Below are positions 1-7,620 of a stretch of 64,000 nucleotides of DNA, piece after piece. The first letter of the stretch is position 1; every line of letters begins with the position of its first letter. The position numbers were made by a program, and so were the translations under genes. Source of the stretch: Oerskovia sp042887685 (GTDB lineage: Bacteria > Actinomycetota > Actinomycetes > Actinomycetales > Cellulomonadaceae). Under the pieces are notes generated by a model. The model saw nothing but the letters and a program-made list of their open reading frames with translations. It did no database searches and was not told where the DNA came from. Location of the stretch: contig NZ_JBHVOS010000017.1 of NCBI RefSeq assembly GCF_042887685.1, positions 1 to 64,000 of the forward strand. Direction: 5' to 3'.

Positions 1-24
1 CCGCTCCCCCCGTGAGGGGAGCGG
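1..24. terminator. Hairpin downstream of gpmA
   Basis: Nine-base perfect stem (positions 1-9 with 16-24, ccgctcccc/ggggagcgg) and a short loop, lying 36 bases beyond the gpmA stop on the minus strand. It could also end a gene left of the window. There is no clear T-run, as is usual in GC-rich actinobacteria. Confidence 0.55.
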
Positions 25-59
25 CGCCGTCGGGCGTTCGCGTCAGAGCGACGAGTCGG

Positions 60-797
60 TCAGCGACCCTGGTTCGCGACCGCGGCGATCGCGTCCGCCG
101 CAGCAGCCGGGTCGAGGTACTTGCCACCCTTGACCACGGGGACCAGGTTCTCGTCCAGCTCGTAGACGAGCGGGATGCCCGTGGGCACGTTGAGGCCCGC
201 GATGTCCTCGTCCGAGATGCCGTCGAGGTGCTTGATGATCGCGCGCAGCGAGTTGCCGTGCGCCGCGACGAGGACCGTCTTGCCCGCCTTCAGGTCGGGG
301 ACGACCTCGCCCTCCCAGTACGGAAGGGCGCGCTCGAGCACGTCCTTGAGGCACTCGGTCTGCACGACCGGCGCGTCCGCGTAGCGCGGGTCCGTGTCCT
401 GCGAGAACTCCGAGCCCAGCTCGATCGCGGGCGGCGGCACGTCGTACGAACGACGCCACAGCATGAACTGCTCCTCGCCGAACTCGGCGAGCGTCTGCTT
501 CTTGTCCTTGCCCTGGAGCGCACCGTAGTGACGCTCGTTGAGGCGCCACGAGCGCTTCACGGGGATCCAGTGGCGGTCCGCGGAGTCCAGGGCGAGGTTC
601 GCCGTCGTGATCGCGCGACGCAGCAGCGAGGTGTGCACGACGTCGGGCAGCACGCCCGCGTCCGTCAGCAGGCTCCCGCCGCGCTTCGCCTCCTCGACGC
701 CCTTGTCCGAGAGTGCGACGTCCACCCAGCCGGTGAACAGGTTCTTGGCATTCCATTCGCTCTCGCCGTGGCGGAGCAGCACGAGGGTGTAGGTCAT
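60..797 (-). CDS. gpmA: 2,3-bisphosphoglycerate-dependent phosphoglycerate mutase
   Basis: Cytosolic glycolytic enzyme interconverting 3- and 2-phosphoglycerate. The 245-residue protein carries the histidine-phosphatase signature RHGESEWN at residues 9-16 (phospho-acceptor His10), the NERHYG motif at 87-92 and the second catalytic histidine in AAHGNS (His180); length is normal for the dPGM family. I start at MTYTLV (ATG 797) because the family begins there; an in-frame ATG three codons upstream (806) is possible. It is divergent from the F420-type nitroreductase gene, and mshA lies nearby, as gpm and mshA do in mycobacteria. Three copies of ATGGTSAC lie in the divergent spacer, one over this start. 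Confidence 0.95.
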   Translation of the reverse strand: MTYTLVLLRHGESEWNAKNLFTGWVDVALSDKGVEEAKRGGSLLTDAGVLPDVVHTSLLRRAITTANLALDSADRHWIPVKRSWRLNERHYGALQGKDKKQTLAEFGEEQFMLWRRSYDVPPPAIELGSEFSQDTDPRYADAPVVQTECLKDVLERALPYWEGEVVPDLKAGKTVLVAAHGNSLRAIIKHLDGISDEDIAGLNVPTGIPLVYELDENLVPVVKGGKYLDPAAAADAIAAVANQGR

Positions 798-931
798 GGT
801 GACCATCCTGCCGCACGGAGGCTCCAGCGACCGCGCTGTCCCGGGAAATGGTCACCGAACATCTACGGAACGGGAATCCCTCACCGGCGGGCCCCCCGGG
901 AATGGTGACGCGCGCCACGCGTTGTACCAGC
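796..931. promoter_or_regulatory. Divergent promoter region with three ATGGTSAC motifs
   Basis: The spacer between gpmA and the nitroreductase-like gene carries ATGGTGAC at 796-803, ATGGTCAC at 848-855 and ATGGTGAC at 902-909, spaced 52 and 54 bases. The second and third copies are both preceded by CCCGGGAA. Regular spacing near five helical turns is compatible with a repeated operator, but no regulator is identified. Confidence 0.3.
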
Positions 932-1369
932 ATGCCGATCACCGGAGAGTACGCCCCCAGCGCGAGCGACTGGGCACGCAAGCAGGCCGACCTCTACGAG
1001 AGCTCGGGCGGGACCAAGGGCACCACGCTGCGCGGGATGCCCGTCGTGGTCCTGTGGACCCTCGGCGCGAAGAGCGGCAAGATCCGCAAGACCCCGCTCA
1101 TGCGCGTCGAGCACGACGGCATGTACGCCGTCGTCGCCTCGCTCGGCGGGGCCCCGCAGCACCCCGTCTGGTACCACAACGTCGTCGCGAACCCCCACGT
1201 CGAGCTCCAGGACGGGCCCGAGCGCCACGACTACACGGCCCGCGAGGTCACGGGCGAGGAGAAGGCCCTGTGGTGGGAGCGCGCCGTCGCGGCGTACCCC
1301 GACTACGCGAGCTACCAGGAGCGCACCGACCGCGAGATCCCGGTGTTCGTGCTCGAGCGGCGGGACTGA
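932..1369 (+). CDS. Nitroreductase/deazaflavin-dependent (DDN-type) oxidoreductase
   Basis: A 145-residue protein resembling the F420H2-dependent nitroreductase (DDN) family, split-barrel flavin/deazaflavin enzymes of actinobacteria. Visible family features are the TLRGMPVVVLWTLGAKSGK segment near the N-terminus (residues 30-48), the HPVWYHNVVANPHVELQDG motif in the middle and the C-terminal REIPVFVLERRD. Start chosen at MPITGEY (932), where homologues begin; in-frame starts at 848 and 902 give only low-complexity extensions. Substrate unknown. The cofD-cofC genes in the same window supply F420 precursors, which fits an F420 cofactor. Convergent with mshA, 38 bases between stops. Confidence 0.8.
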   Translation: MPITGEYAPSASDWARKQADLYESSGGTKGTTLRGMPVVVLWTLGAKSGKIRKTPLMRVEHDGMYAVVASLGGAPQHPVWYHNVVANPHVELQDGPERHDYTAREVTGEEKALWWERAVAAYPDYASYQERTDREIPVFVLERRD

Positions 1370-1407
1370 CCTGACCGTCCGCGGCACCCCCGGCGTGAGC
1401 GGCGCGC

Positions 1408-2667
1408 TCAGCGCGGCCTGCGCGCCCGAGCCTCGGCCGCCTGCTCGTACACCGTGAGCATGGCGTCCGCGGTGGCGTCCCAGCCGTAGCGCTCGCTCAC
1501 GCGCCGGGCACCGGCCGCGAGCTCCGCGCGGCGCGCGTCGTCGGCGAGCAGGTCGCTCAACGTCCGCGACCAGGTCCACGGGTTGTGGTCGGGGACCAGG
1601 ATCCCGGAGACGCCGTCCTCGACGACGGTCCGCAGACCGCCGACGGCCGCAGCGACCACCGGTGTGCCCGACGCCTGGGCCTCGGCCGCGACCAGCCCGA
1701 ACGACTCGTTGTGCGACGGCACGGCGACGAGGTCCGCCGCGCGGTAGTAGCGCACCAGCTCGTCGCGCGGCACCGGGGGCCGCACGATCACCTGGTCGGA
1801 GACGCCCATCTGGTACGCCAGCGCCTCGAGCTCGCGCACGGCCGTCATGCGCCCGCTCGGTCCGCCCAGGACCACGAGGGTCGGCAGCGCCTCGTCGTGG
1901 TCCGCGAGGACACCGAGCGCCCGGACCAGCACGTCAGGGGCCTTGAGCGGCTGGACGCGCCCCGCGAACAGCACGAGCCTGCCCGTCGTCGGTAGCCCGA
2001 GCGCGGCCCGCAGCAGCTCCTTGGTCTCCCCCGGCGCGGGCGGCGAGAACAGCTCCAGGTCGACGCCCGGCGGCACCACGTGCACCTTCGCGGGGTCCGC
2101 GCCGTACTCCTCGACGAGGTCCTTGAACTCCTCCGGCGTGCTCGCCACGAGCGCGTCGGCCTCGGCGACGACCTGCTCCTCGCCGATGATCCGGCCGAGC
2201 GGCTCGGGGGCGTCACCCGGCGCGAGGGCCGCGTTCTTCACGCGGGCCATGGTGTGCATCGAGTTCACGAGCGGCACGTCCCACCGGTCGGCCGCGAGCC
2301 AGCCCGCCTGCCCCGACAGCCAGTAGTGCGTGTGCACCACGTCGTACCAGCCCGCCTCCCGACGCGCCTCGGCCCGCAGCACCCCCGCCGTGAAGGCGCA
2401 GAGCTGGCCGGGCAGGTCGTTCTTGTCGAGCCCCTCGAACGGACCGGCGACGACGTGGCGCACCAGGACGCCGTCCTCGGCCTCGACCACGGGAGGCTGG
2501 GCCGACGACGTCGCGCGCGTGAAGATCTCGACCTTCGCCCCGCGTCGTGCCAGCGCCCGCGACAGCTCGGTGATGTACACGTTCATCCCGCCCGCGTCGC
2601 CCGTACCGGGCTGGTCGAGCGGGGACGTGTGCACCGAGAGCATCGCGATGCGCGGCGAGTCCTTCAC
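1408..2667 (-). CDS. mshA: D-inositol-3-phosphate glycosyltransferase (mycothiol synthesis)
   Basis: First committed step of mycothiol synthesis: transfers GlcNAc from UDP-GlcNAc to 1L-myo-inositol-1-phosphate. The 419-residue GT4 family protein shows GDAGGMNVYI (residues 23-32, acceptor site), HTHYWLSGQAGW, NSMHTMARVKN and the C-terminal ESFGLVAAEAQASGTPVV nucleotide-sugar motif. GTG start at 2667, with GGAGG ten bases upstream; the preceding lactonase gene stops 5 bases upstream, so the pair is probably co-transcribed. Mycothiol is also the expected cofactor of the DinB-like protein at 31.4 kb. A longer open frame running under the lactonase gene is not part of it. Confidence 0.95.
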   Translation of the reverse strand: MKDSPRIAMLSVHTSPLDQPGTGDAGGMNVYITELSRALARRGAKVEIFTRATSSAQPPVVEAEDGVLVRHVVAGPFEGLDKNDLPGQLCAFTAGVLRAEARREAGWYDVVHTHYWLSGQAGWLAADRWDVPLVNSMHTMARVKNAALAPGDAPEPLGRIIGEEQVVAEADALVASTPEEFKDLVEEYGADPAKVHVVPPGVDLELFSPPAPGETKELLRAALGLPTTGRLVLFAGRVQPLKAPDVLVRALGVLADHDEALPTLVVLGGPSGRMTAVRELEALAYQMGVSDQVIVRPPVPRDELVRYYRAADLVAVPSHNESFGLVAAEAQASGTPVVAAAVGGLRTVVEDGVSGILVPDHNPWTWSRTLSDLLADDARRAELAAGARRVSERYGWDATADAMLTVYEQAAEARARRPR

Positions 2668-2672
2668 GGCGC

Positions 2673-3830
2673 TCAGGCCTCCACGACGCAGGCCGGGACG
2701 GGGATCGCGAGCTCGTCGACGAGCGTGCCCGCACCGTTCCCCCGGTCGACCCGCAGGACCGTGAGGTTCGACGAGTTCTGGTTCGCCACGACGACCAGGT
2801 CGGCCTCGGGGGTGCCCTCGCCCGCAGGAGCCAGCACCGCGAAGTGCCGCGGCCACGCACCGCCGAGCGGGGTGTCGGCGAGGTGCTCGAGGACGGGGGC
2901 GACGCCGTCGGGCGCTGTACCGGCGCACGAGACCGCGAACGTCGACAGCACGTCCGCGCCTCGGATCGCGACGAACAGGCGTGAGCCGTCCGCGCTCAGC
3001 GCGACGTGCGACGGATAGTTGCGGCCGCCCTCCGGGAGCGGGGCCGCCGTGGCCGCGACCGAGCCGACCACCTCGAACGTGCCCTCGCCCGACGGGACGA
3101 GGACGTAGACGCGCGCGTCGAGCTCGGTCGCCACGAAGAGCGCGGCGGGGGCACCCTGGGAGCCGTCGAGGACCGCGAGGTGCCGCGGTCCGGCCCCACC
3201 CGGGAAGGTGGCCGAGACGCGGGCCGGGCTGCCGCCGTCGGGCCCCTCGGCGAGGGCGCGGAGCTCCGCGTGAGACCGCGGGTAGGCGCGCAGCTCGTCC
3301 GTGCCCAGGTCCACCACGACCGGCGCGCCCTCGACCTGCGCCACGAAGTGGGCGTGCGGCCCCTCCTGACGCTCCGTGTCCGGCCCCGTGCCACGGTGTC
3401 CCAGGCGCAGCGGTGCCGTCGGGGCGCCCGACGCGTCGAGCGGGAGGACCGCGAACGTGCCGTCGCCGTAGTTGGCGACCTGCACGGCGTCGTCCGTCGC
3501 GACCAGGTGGCACGGGTACGTGCCACCGCTCGGGACCGTGCCCAACGGCGCGAGTCCCCCGTCCGGGGTGATCTCGAAACCGCTGACCGCGCCCTGCTCG
3601 GTCTCCGACACCGCGTACAGGCGCGTGCCGCCCGGGCCGAGCGCGACGAACGACGGCGACGGCGTCACGGCCGCGAGCACCGCGTCCCCCAGCGCGCCCG
3701 TCGAGGCGTCGACCGACAGCCGCCAGATCCCCTCACCGCTCCCGGGCGCCCCGCCGTCGGGGTAGGTGCCGAGCCAGAGGGTCCGCGAGTCCGCGCCGGA
3801 GGCCACGGACGACGTCGAGTGGGAGGTCAT
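2673..3830 (-). CDS. Lactonase family beta-propeller protein (6-phosphogluconolactonase-like)
   Basis: A 385-residue protein of the seven-bladed beta-propeller lactonase family (YkgB/Pgl type). Typical features are the N-terminal LWLGTYPDGG, the repeated blade pattern with PSFVALGPGGTRLYAVSE, GPRHLAVLD and NYPSHVALSADGSRLFV, and the C-terminal VVVANQNSSNLTV. Family members hydrolyse 6-phosphogluconolactone in the oxidative pentose phosphate pathway, but substrate specificity cannot be read from sequence. ATG at 3830. Immediately upstream of mshA (5-base gap), so likely its operon partner. A strong inverted repeat at 3861-3916 separates it from lsr2. Confidence 0.85.
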   Translation of the reverse strand: MTSHSTSSVASGADSRTLWLGTYPDGGAPGSGEGIWRLSVDASTGALGDAVLAAVTPSPSFVALGPGGTRLYAVSETEQGAVSGFEITPDGGLAPLGTVPSGGTYPCHLVATDDAVQVANYGDGTFAVLPLDASGAPTAPLRLGHRGTGPDTERQEGPHAHFVAQVEGAPVVVDLGTDELRAYPRSHAELRALAEGPDGGSPARVSATFPGGAGPRHLAVLDGSQGAPAALFVATELDARVYVLVPSGEGTFEVVGSVAATAAPLPEGGRNYPSHVALSADGSRLFVAIRGADVLSTFAVSCAGTAPDGVAPVLEHLADTPLGGAWPRHFAVLAPAGEGTPEADLVVVANQNSSNLTVLRVDRGNGAGTLVDELAIPVPACVVEA

Positions 3831-3860
3831 GACCAGAGCCTAGTAGCACCCGGACGCACG

Positions 3861-3916
3861 TCAGGGGCGCCCCGACCCGATCTCCACGATGCGGAGAACG
3901 GTCGGGACGCCCCTGA
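3861..3916. terminator. Terminator between lsr2 and the lactonase gene
   Basis: Arms 3861-3885 and 3893-3916 form a long GC-rich inverted repeat (TCAGGGGCG...CGCCCCTGA with small bulges). It lies about 20 bases beyond the lsr2 stop on the minus strand. Confidence 0.65.
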
Positions 3917-3933
3917 CGGGAAACAGCGAAGAA

Positions 3934-4269
3934 TCAGTGCGCTGCGTCGTAGGCCTGCTGGACGTCAGCGGAGATACGACCGCGCTCGCTGACCGTGTGA
4001 CCGTTGGCGCGCGCCCATTCACGGATCTCCGTCGCCCGCGACGGGCCCGCTGCAGAAGAACGTGCCTTGCGCGCCGCGGGACGAGCACCGCCGCGCGTGA
4101 CCTTGCGTGCGTGACCTACCCACGACGCAAAAGAGTCGCGCAATTCCTGGGCGTGAGCCGAGCTGAGGTCGATCTCGTAGGAGACGCCGTCGAGAGCGAA
4201 CGTCACGGACTCGTCCGCCACCCCGCCGTCGACGTCGTCGACGAGAATTACCTGGACCTTCTGTGCCAC
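3934..4269 (-). CDS. lsr2: Lsr2-family nucleoid-associated xenogeneic silencer
   Basis: A 111-residue H-NS-like bridging protein of actinobacteria that binds the minor groove of AT-rich DNA and silences foreign genes. The N-terminal dimerisation part reads MAQKVQVILVDDVDGG, and the C-terminal DNA-binding part has IREWARANGH followed by the AT-hook-like RGR (residues 96-98). GTG start at 4269 with GAGG eight bases upstream. Its own upstream region is unusually AT-rich for this genome and holds an 8-bp inverted repeat. In this window the only clearly AT-rich gene is the SIR2-STAND gene at 55.8 kb, a natural candidate target; that link is inference. Confidence 0.95.
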   Translation of the reverse strand: MAQKVQVILVDDVDGGVADESVTFALDGVSYEIDLSSAHAQELRDSFASWVGHARKVTRGGARPAARKARSSAAGPSRATEIREWARANGHTVSERGRISADVQQAYDAAH

Positions 4270-4360
4270 TGTGCTACCTCGCGTCTTCGAGAATTGATGC
4301 TGGTATCTCGAAGTGTGCCATTACGAGGGAATGACGTCAAAGTCAAAGAGCGTGTCGTGG
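4270..4360 (-). promoter_or_regulatory. lsr2 upstream region with inverted repeat
   Basis: The 91-base spacer upstream of lsr2 is much richer in A/T than its surroundings. It contains CTTCGAGA (4285-4292) and TCTCGAAG (4306-4313), perfect 8-bp arms separated by 13 bases. Possible operator or autoregulatory site; no assigned regulator. Confidence 0.4.
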
Positions 4361-4555
4361 CTAGGCAGAAGTCGTCGAAGAATCCCCTGCAGGCCGTGCA
4401 GCGACCTCGGCCCGTTCCGCCTGGGCGTCGAGCTCCGCCATGGCGAGCCGTTCGTTACGGTCCGCGCGGATGATCGCGCGCATCGCGAAATAGAAGAGGA
4501 TGCCGACCCCGACCGAAGGGATCAGGGCATAGACGGCCGGCCAGAAATCGCTCAT
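4361..4555 (-). CDS. Small single-pass membrane protein of unknown function
   Basis: A 64-residue protein starting MSDFWPAVYALIPSVGVG, with one hydrophobic segment (about residues 6-28) followed by the charged stretch RADRNERLAMAELDAQ, which looks like a short cytosolic helix. No known domain recognised. It lies between lysS and lsr2 on the same strand. The start is ATG 4555; an upstream in-frame start gives an arginine-rich extension that looks non-coding. Confidence 0.7.
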   Translation of the reverse strand: MSDFWPAVYALIPSVGVGILFYFAMRAIIRADRNERLAMAELDAQAERAEVAARPAGDSSTTSA

Positions 4556-4585
4556 GCGGGCCAGTCTACGACCGTCGGGCCGGTG

Positions 4586-4613
4586 CGGGTGCCGGCCCGT
4601 CGGCCGGCACCCG
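4586..4613 (-). terminator. Terminator downstream of lysS
   Basis: Twelve-base perfect stem (CGGGTGCCGGCC at 4586-4597 with its complement at 4602-4613) and a four-base loop, 57 bases past the lysS stop. It lies between lysS and the small membrane protein gene. Confidence 0.65.
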
Positions 4614-4669
4614 TGCACGTCGTCGCGGGGTCCGCTCCGCTGTACCTCGGGCGGTCACCCGCCCACGGT

Positions 4670-6238
4670 TCACTGCGCGGGCTTGACCAGCGGGAAGAGG
4701 ATGGTCTCGCGGATCCCGTGGCCCGTCAGCGCCATGAGGAGGCGGTCGAGCCCCATCCCCATGCCACCCGACGGCGGCATCGCGTACTCCATCGCTGTGA
4801 GGAAGTCCTCGTCCAGGCGCATGGCCTCGTCGTCGCCCGCCGCCGCGAGGACCGCCTGGGCCTCGAAACGCTGACGCTGGATGACGGGGTCGACGAGCTC
4901 GGAATAGGCCGTCGCGAGCTCGAATCCTCGGACGTAGAGGTCCCACTTCTCGACCTGCCCCTTGACCGCGCGATGATCGCGCGTCAAAGGAGAGGTCTCG
5001 ACCGGGAAGTCACGCACGAACGTCGGGGCATACAGGTGGTCACCCACCATGTGCTCCCAGATCTCCTCGACGAGCTTGCCGTGCCCGGCACGCTTGGTGT
5101 CGTAGGAGATCTCGAGGCGATCAGCAATCTTGGACAGGTGTTCCACAGACGTTTCCGGGGTGATCTCCTCCCCCAGCGCCGCCGACAAGGAGTCGTACAT
5201 CTTGAGCTGCGCCCATTCCCCGCCGAGCTCGTACTGCTCACCGTCCGGAAGCTCGATCGTCGTGGTCCCCAGAGCATCCTGAGCAGCACGCTGGACGAGG
5301 TTCTGGGTCAGCTCGGCCATGGTGTTGTAATCACCGTAGGCCTCGTACGCCTCGAGCATCGCGAATTCCGGCGAGTGCGTCGAGTCCGCGCCCTCGTTAC
5401 GGAAGTTGCGGTTGATCTCGAACACCCGCTCGACGCCGCCGACGACCGCACGCTTGAGGAACAGCTCCGGCGCGATCCGCAGGTACAGCTCCATGTCGAA
5501 CGCATTCATGTGCGTCGTGAACGGACGCGCCGCCGCACCACCGTGAATGGTCTGGAGCATCGGGGTCTCGACCTCGAGGTAGCCGCGCTCGTGGAAGTTC
5601 TCGCGCAACGACCGGACGACCGCAGCACGCAGGCGGACCATGTCACGCGCCGCAGGACGCGCGATCAGGTCGACGTAGCGCTGACGGACACGGCTCTCCT
5701 CCGAGAGCTCCTTGTGCAGCACGGGCAGCGGGCGCAGCGACTTCGCCGCGATCTTCCACTCGTCCGCGAAGATGCTCAGCTCGCCGCGACGCGAGCTGAT
5801 GACCCGGCCGTGCGCGAACAGGTGGTCCCCCAGGTCCACGTCGGCCTTGAACGCCGCGAGCGACTCCTCGCCGACCACGGCCTGGCTCAGCATGACCTGG
5901 AGGCGGTTGCCCTCGCCGTCCTGCAACGTCACGAAGCAGAGCTTGCCTGTGTTGCGCAGGTACACGACGCGGCCCGCCACACCCACGACGTCGTCCGTCT
6001 CCTGGCCGCTCTCCAGGTGGTCGTAGGCCTCACGCACCTGGGCGATCGTGTGCGTGCGAGGCACCGAGACCGGGTACGCCTCCTCGCCCTGCGCCAGGAG
6101 TCGTTCGCGCTTCTCGCGTCGGACCCGCAGCTGCTCGGGGAGGTCGTCCGTCTCCTCCACCTCCGCCGGAGCGGGGTTCACGACGGGAGCGGCATCGGCG
6201 GCGGGCACGGCGGCAGCAGCGGGATCGGGGGAAGTCAC
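4670..6238 (-). CDS. lysS: Lysine-tRNA ligase (class II)
   Basis: Charges tRNA-Lys in the cytosol. The 522-residue class II synthetase has an Ala/Pro-rich N-terminal extension of about 40 residues, an OB-fold anticodon-binding domain (IAQVREAYDHLES... GRVVYLRNTGKLCFVTLQDG), motif 2 (FEINRNFRNEG followed by HSPEF) and motif 3 (GMGLDRLLMALTG). ATG at 6238. It is the last gene of the long minus-strand biosynthetic block; a GGCC-rich 160-base spacer separates it from nadC. No T-box-like leader was recognised. Confidence 0.96.
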   Translation of the reverse strand: MTSPDPAAAAVPAADAAPVVNPAPAEVEETDDLPEQLRVRREKRERLLAQGEEAYPVSVPRTHTIAQVREAYDHLESGQETDDVVGVAGRVVYLRNTGKLCFVTLQDGEGNRLQVMLSQAVVGEESLAAFKADVDLGDHLFAHGRVISSRRGELSIFADEWKIAAKSLRPLPVLHKELSEESRVRQRYVDLIARPAARDMVRLRAAVVRSLRENFHERGYLEVETPMLQTIHGGAAARPFTTHMNAFDMELYLRIAPELFLKRAVVGGVERVFEINRNFRNEGADSTHSPEFAMLEAYEAYGDYNTMAELTQNLVQRAAQDALGTTTIELPDGEQYELGGEWAQLKMYDSLSAALGEEITPETSVEHLSKIADRLEISYDTKRAGHGKLVEEIWEHMVGDHLYAPTFVRDFPVETSPLTRDHRAVKGQVEKWDLYVRGFELATAYSELVDPVIQRQRFEAQAVLAAAGDDEAMRLDEDFLTAMEYAMPPSGGMGMGLDRLLMALTGHGIRETILFPLVKPAQ

Positions 6239-6244
6239 GCGACG

Positions 6245-6398
6245 ATTCTACCGGGGCCCGGCGGGCCGGGTTCCGGGCCCGGGCCGCCGGGCCCCGCCCG
6301 CGTGCGGTGTGTGCCGCAGGCGGGCCGGGCCTGGCTTGGCCTGACCGGGCCGGGTCGGGCTGGGCCGGGCCAGGACGGGACGGGACAGGCCTGGTGCC
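6245..6398. repeat. GGCC-rich low-complexity spacer with hairpin
   Basis: The spacer between lysS and nadC is built almost entirely from runs of GGGCC/GGCCTG/GGACGG. Within it 6296-6325 can fold as GCCCGC-TGCGG / CCGCA-GCGGGC, a plausible terminator for the nadC transcript. No gene seen. Confidence 0.5.
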
Positions 6399-7310
6399 TC
6401 AGCCGATCAGGTCGAGCGCGAGGTCGAGGATCGGCGCCGAGTGCGTCAGAGCCCCCACCGAGAGGTAGTCCACGCCCGTCCCGGCGACCTCGCGCGCACG
6501 GTCGAGCGTCAGGTTGCCCGTCGCCTCGAGCTCGATCTTCGCCGGGCCGCCCGGTGCACCCTCCCGCTCGCGCACGAGCCGCACCGTCTCGGCGAGCACG
6601 GGCGTGGGCATGTTGTCGAGCAGCAGGAAGTCCGCGCCGGCGTCGAGAGCCTCGAGCGCCTGGTCGGTCGTGTCGGCCTCGACCTGGATCAGGACGTCGG
6701 GGAACATCGCGCGCACGGCCTCGATGGCGCCGCTCACCGACCCGGCGGCGACGACGTGGTTGTCCTTCACCATGGCCACGTCGTACAGGCCCATGCGCTT
6801 GTTCGTGCCGCCACCGGACCGGACGGCGTACTTCTCGAGGGCCCTCAGGCCGGGGGTCGTCTTGCGGGTGTCGAGGACCTGCGCGCCGGTGCCGTCGAGC
6901 TCGCGCGCCCAGGCCCTCGTCGCGGTCGCGACGCCGCTCGCACGGCTCGCGAGGTTGAGCAGGGTGCGCTCGGCCGTCAGGAGCACCTGGACGGGACCCG
7001 TCAGAGCGGCGAGGACGCGCCCACGGGTCACCGCGTCGCCGTCCTGCGCGGTGAACGTGACGGTCACGGGTGCCAGCCCGAAGCGCTCGGCCACCTGCCG
7101 GGTGACCTCCTCGACGACGACGAGGCCGGCCACGACCCCGTCGGCCCTCGCCACGAGATGGGCCGTCCCCGTGCCCGACGGCGGAACGGTGGCCTGGGTG
7201 GTCACGTCCCGGCCGGGTGTGGGGCCGAGGTCCTCGTCGAGGGCGCGCGTGACGATGTCGGCGACCCACCGGGGGTCGAGACCGGGCTCGATGAGAGAGG
7301 GAGAGTTCAC
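6399..7310 (-). CDS. nadC: Nicotinate-nucleotide pyrophosphorylase (carboxylating)
   Basis: Quinolinate phosphoribosyltransferase, converting quinolinate and PRPP to nicotinate mononucleotide in de novo NAD synthesis. The 303-residue protein has EDLGPTPGRDVTTQATVP near the N-terminus, TLLNLASRASGVAT, VLDTRKTTPGLRALEKYAV (PRPP/quinolinate site), GGGTNKRMGLYD, VKDNH and the C-terminal GVDYLSVGALTHSAP. I use GTG 7310 (VNSPSLI); GTG 7319 is an equal alternative since neither has a strong ribosome site. It follows nadB but is separated from it by a 310-base array of 22-bp repeats. Confidence 0.93.
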   Translation of the reverse strand: MNSPSLIEPGLDPRWVADIVTRALDEDLGPTPGRDVTTQATVPPSGTGTAHLVARADGVVAGLVVVEEVTRQVAERFGLAPVTVTFTAQDGDAVTRGRVLAALTGPVQVLLTAERTLLNLASRASGVATATRAWARELDGTGAQVLDTRKTTPGLRALEKYAVRSGGGTNKRMGLYDVAMVKDNHVVAAGSVSGAIEAVRAMFPDVLIQVEADTTDQALEALDAGADFLLLDNMPTPVLAETVRLVREREGAPGGPAKIELEATGNLTLDRAREVAGTGVDYLSVGALTHSAPILDLALDLIG

Positions 7311-7328
7311 GGCGCTCACGCTACCGCC

Positions 7329-7619
7329 CGCCGACGGTGACCGTCCGGCCCGCCGAGGGTGACCGTGCGGACCGCCGAGGGTGACGCTTCCAGGCCCGAC
7401 GGTGTCGCGCAGCAGCTCTTGAGGGCCATCGCACGATCCGGTCGTCACCCTCGGCACCCACGCACGTCGCCCCCGGCACCGCCAGCCGTCACCCTCGGCG
7501 GGCACTCACGTCACCCTCGGCGGGCACGCACGTCGCCCCCGGCACAGCCAGCCGTCACCCTCGGCACCCACGCACGTCGCCCCCGGCACTCCCAGCCGTC
7601 ACCCCCGGCGGGCTGCCGC
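7329..7619. repeat. 22-bp tandem repeat array, inverted halves (nadB-nadC spacer)
   Basis: On the left, CGCCGASGGTGAC units start at 7329, 7351 and 7373, with a degenerate one at 7395. On the right, units in the opposite orientation (GTCACCCTCGGC or degraded GTCGCCCCCGGC, each plus a 9-10-base variable tail) start at 7444, 7466, 7488, 7510, 7532, 7554, 7576 and 7598. Every step within each half is 22 bases. The two halves are complementary, so the nadB-nadC transcript could form a long hairpin. It fills the whole spacer; no gene. Confidence 0.9.
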
Positions 7620-7620
7620 C

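Noticed and set aside
7311..7505. N-terminal extension of nadC into the repeat array
   Set aside because: Open frame only because the 22-bp repeats lack stops; conserved NadC sequence begins right after GTG 7310.
7329..7619. CRISPR array
   Set aside because: Core of about 12 bases with 9-10-base gaps and a 22-bp period is too short, the gaps are similar to each other, the array reverses orientation, and no cas gene is near.
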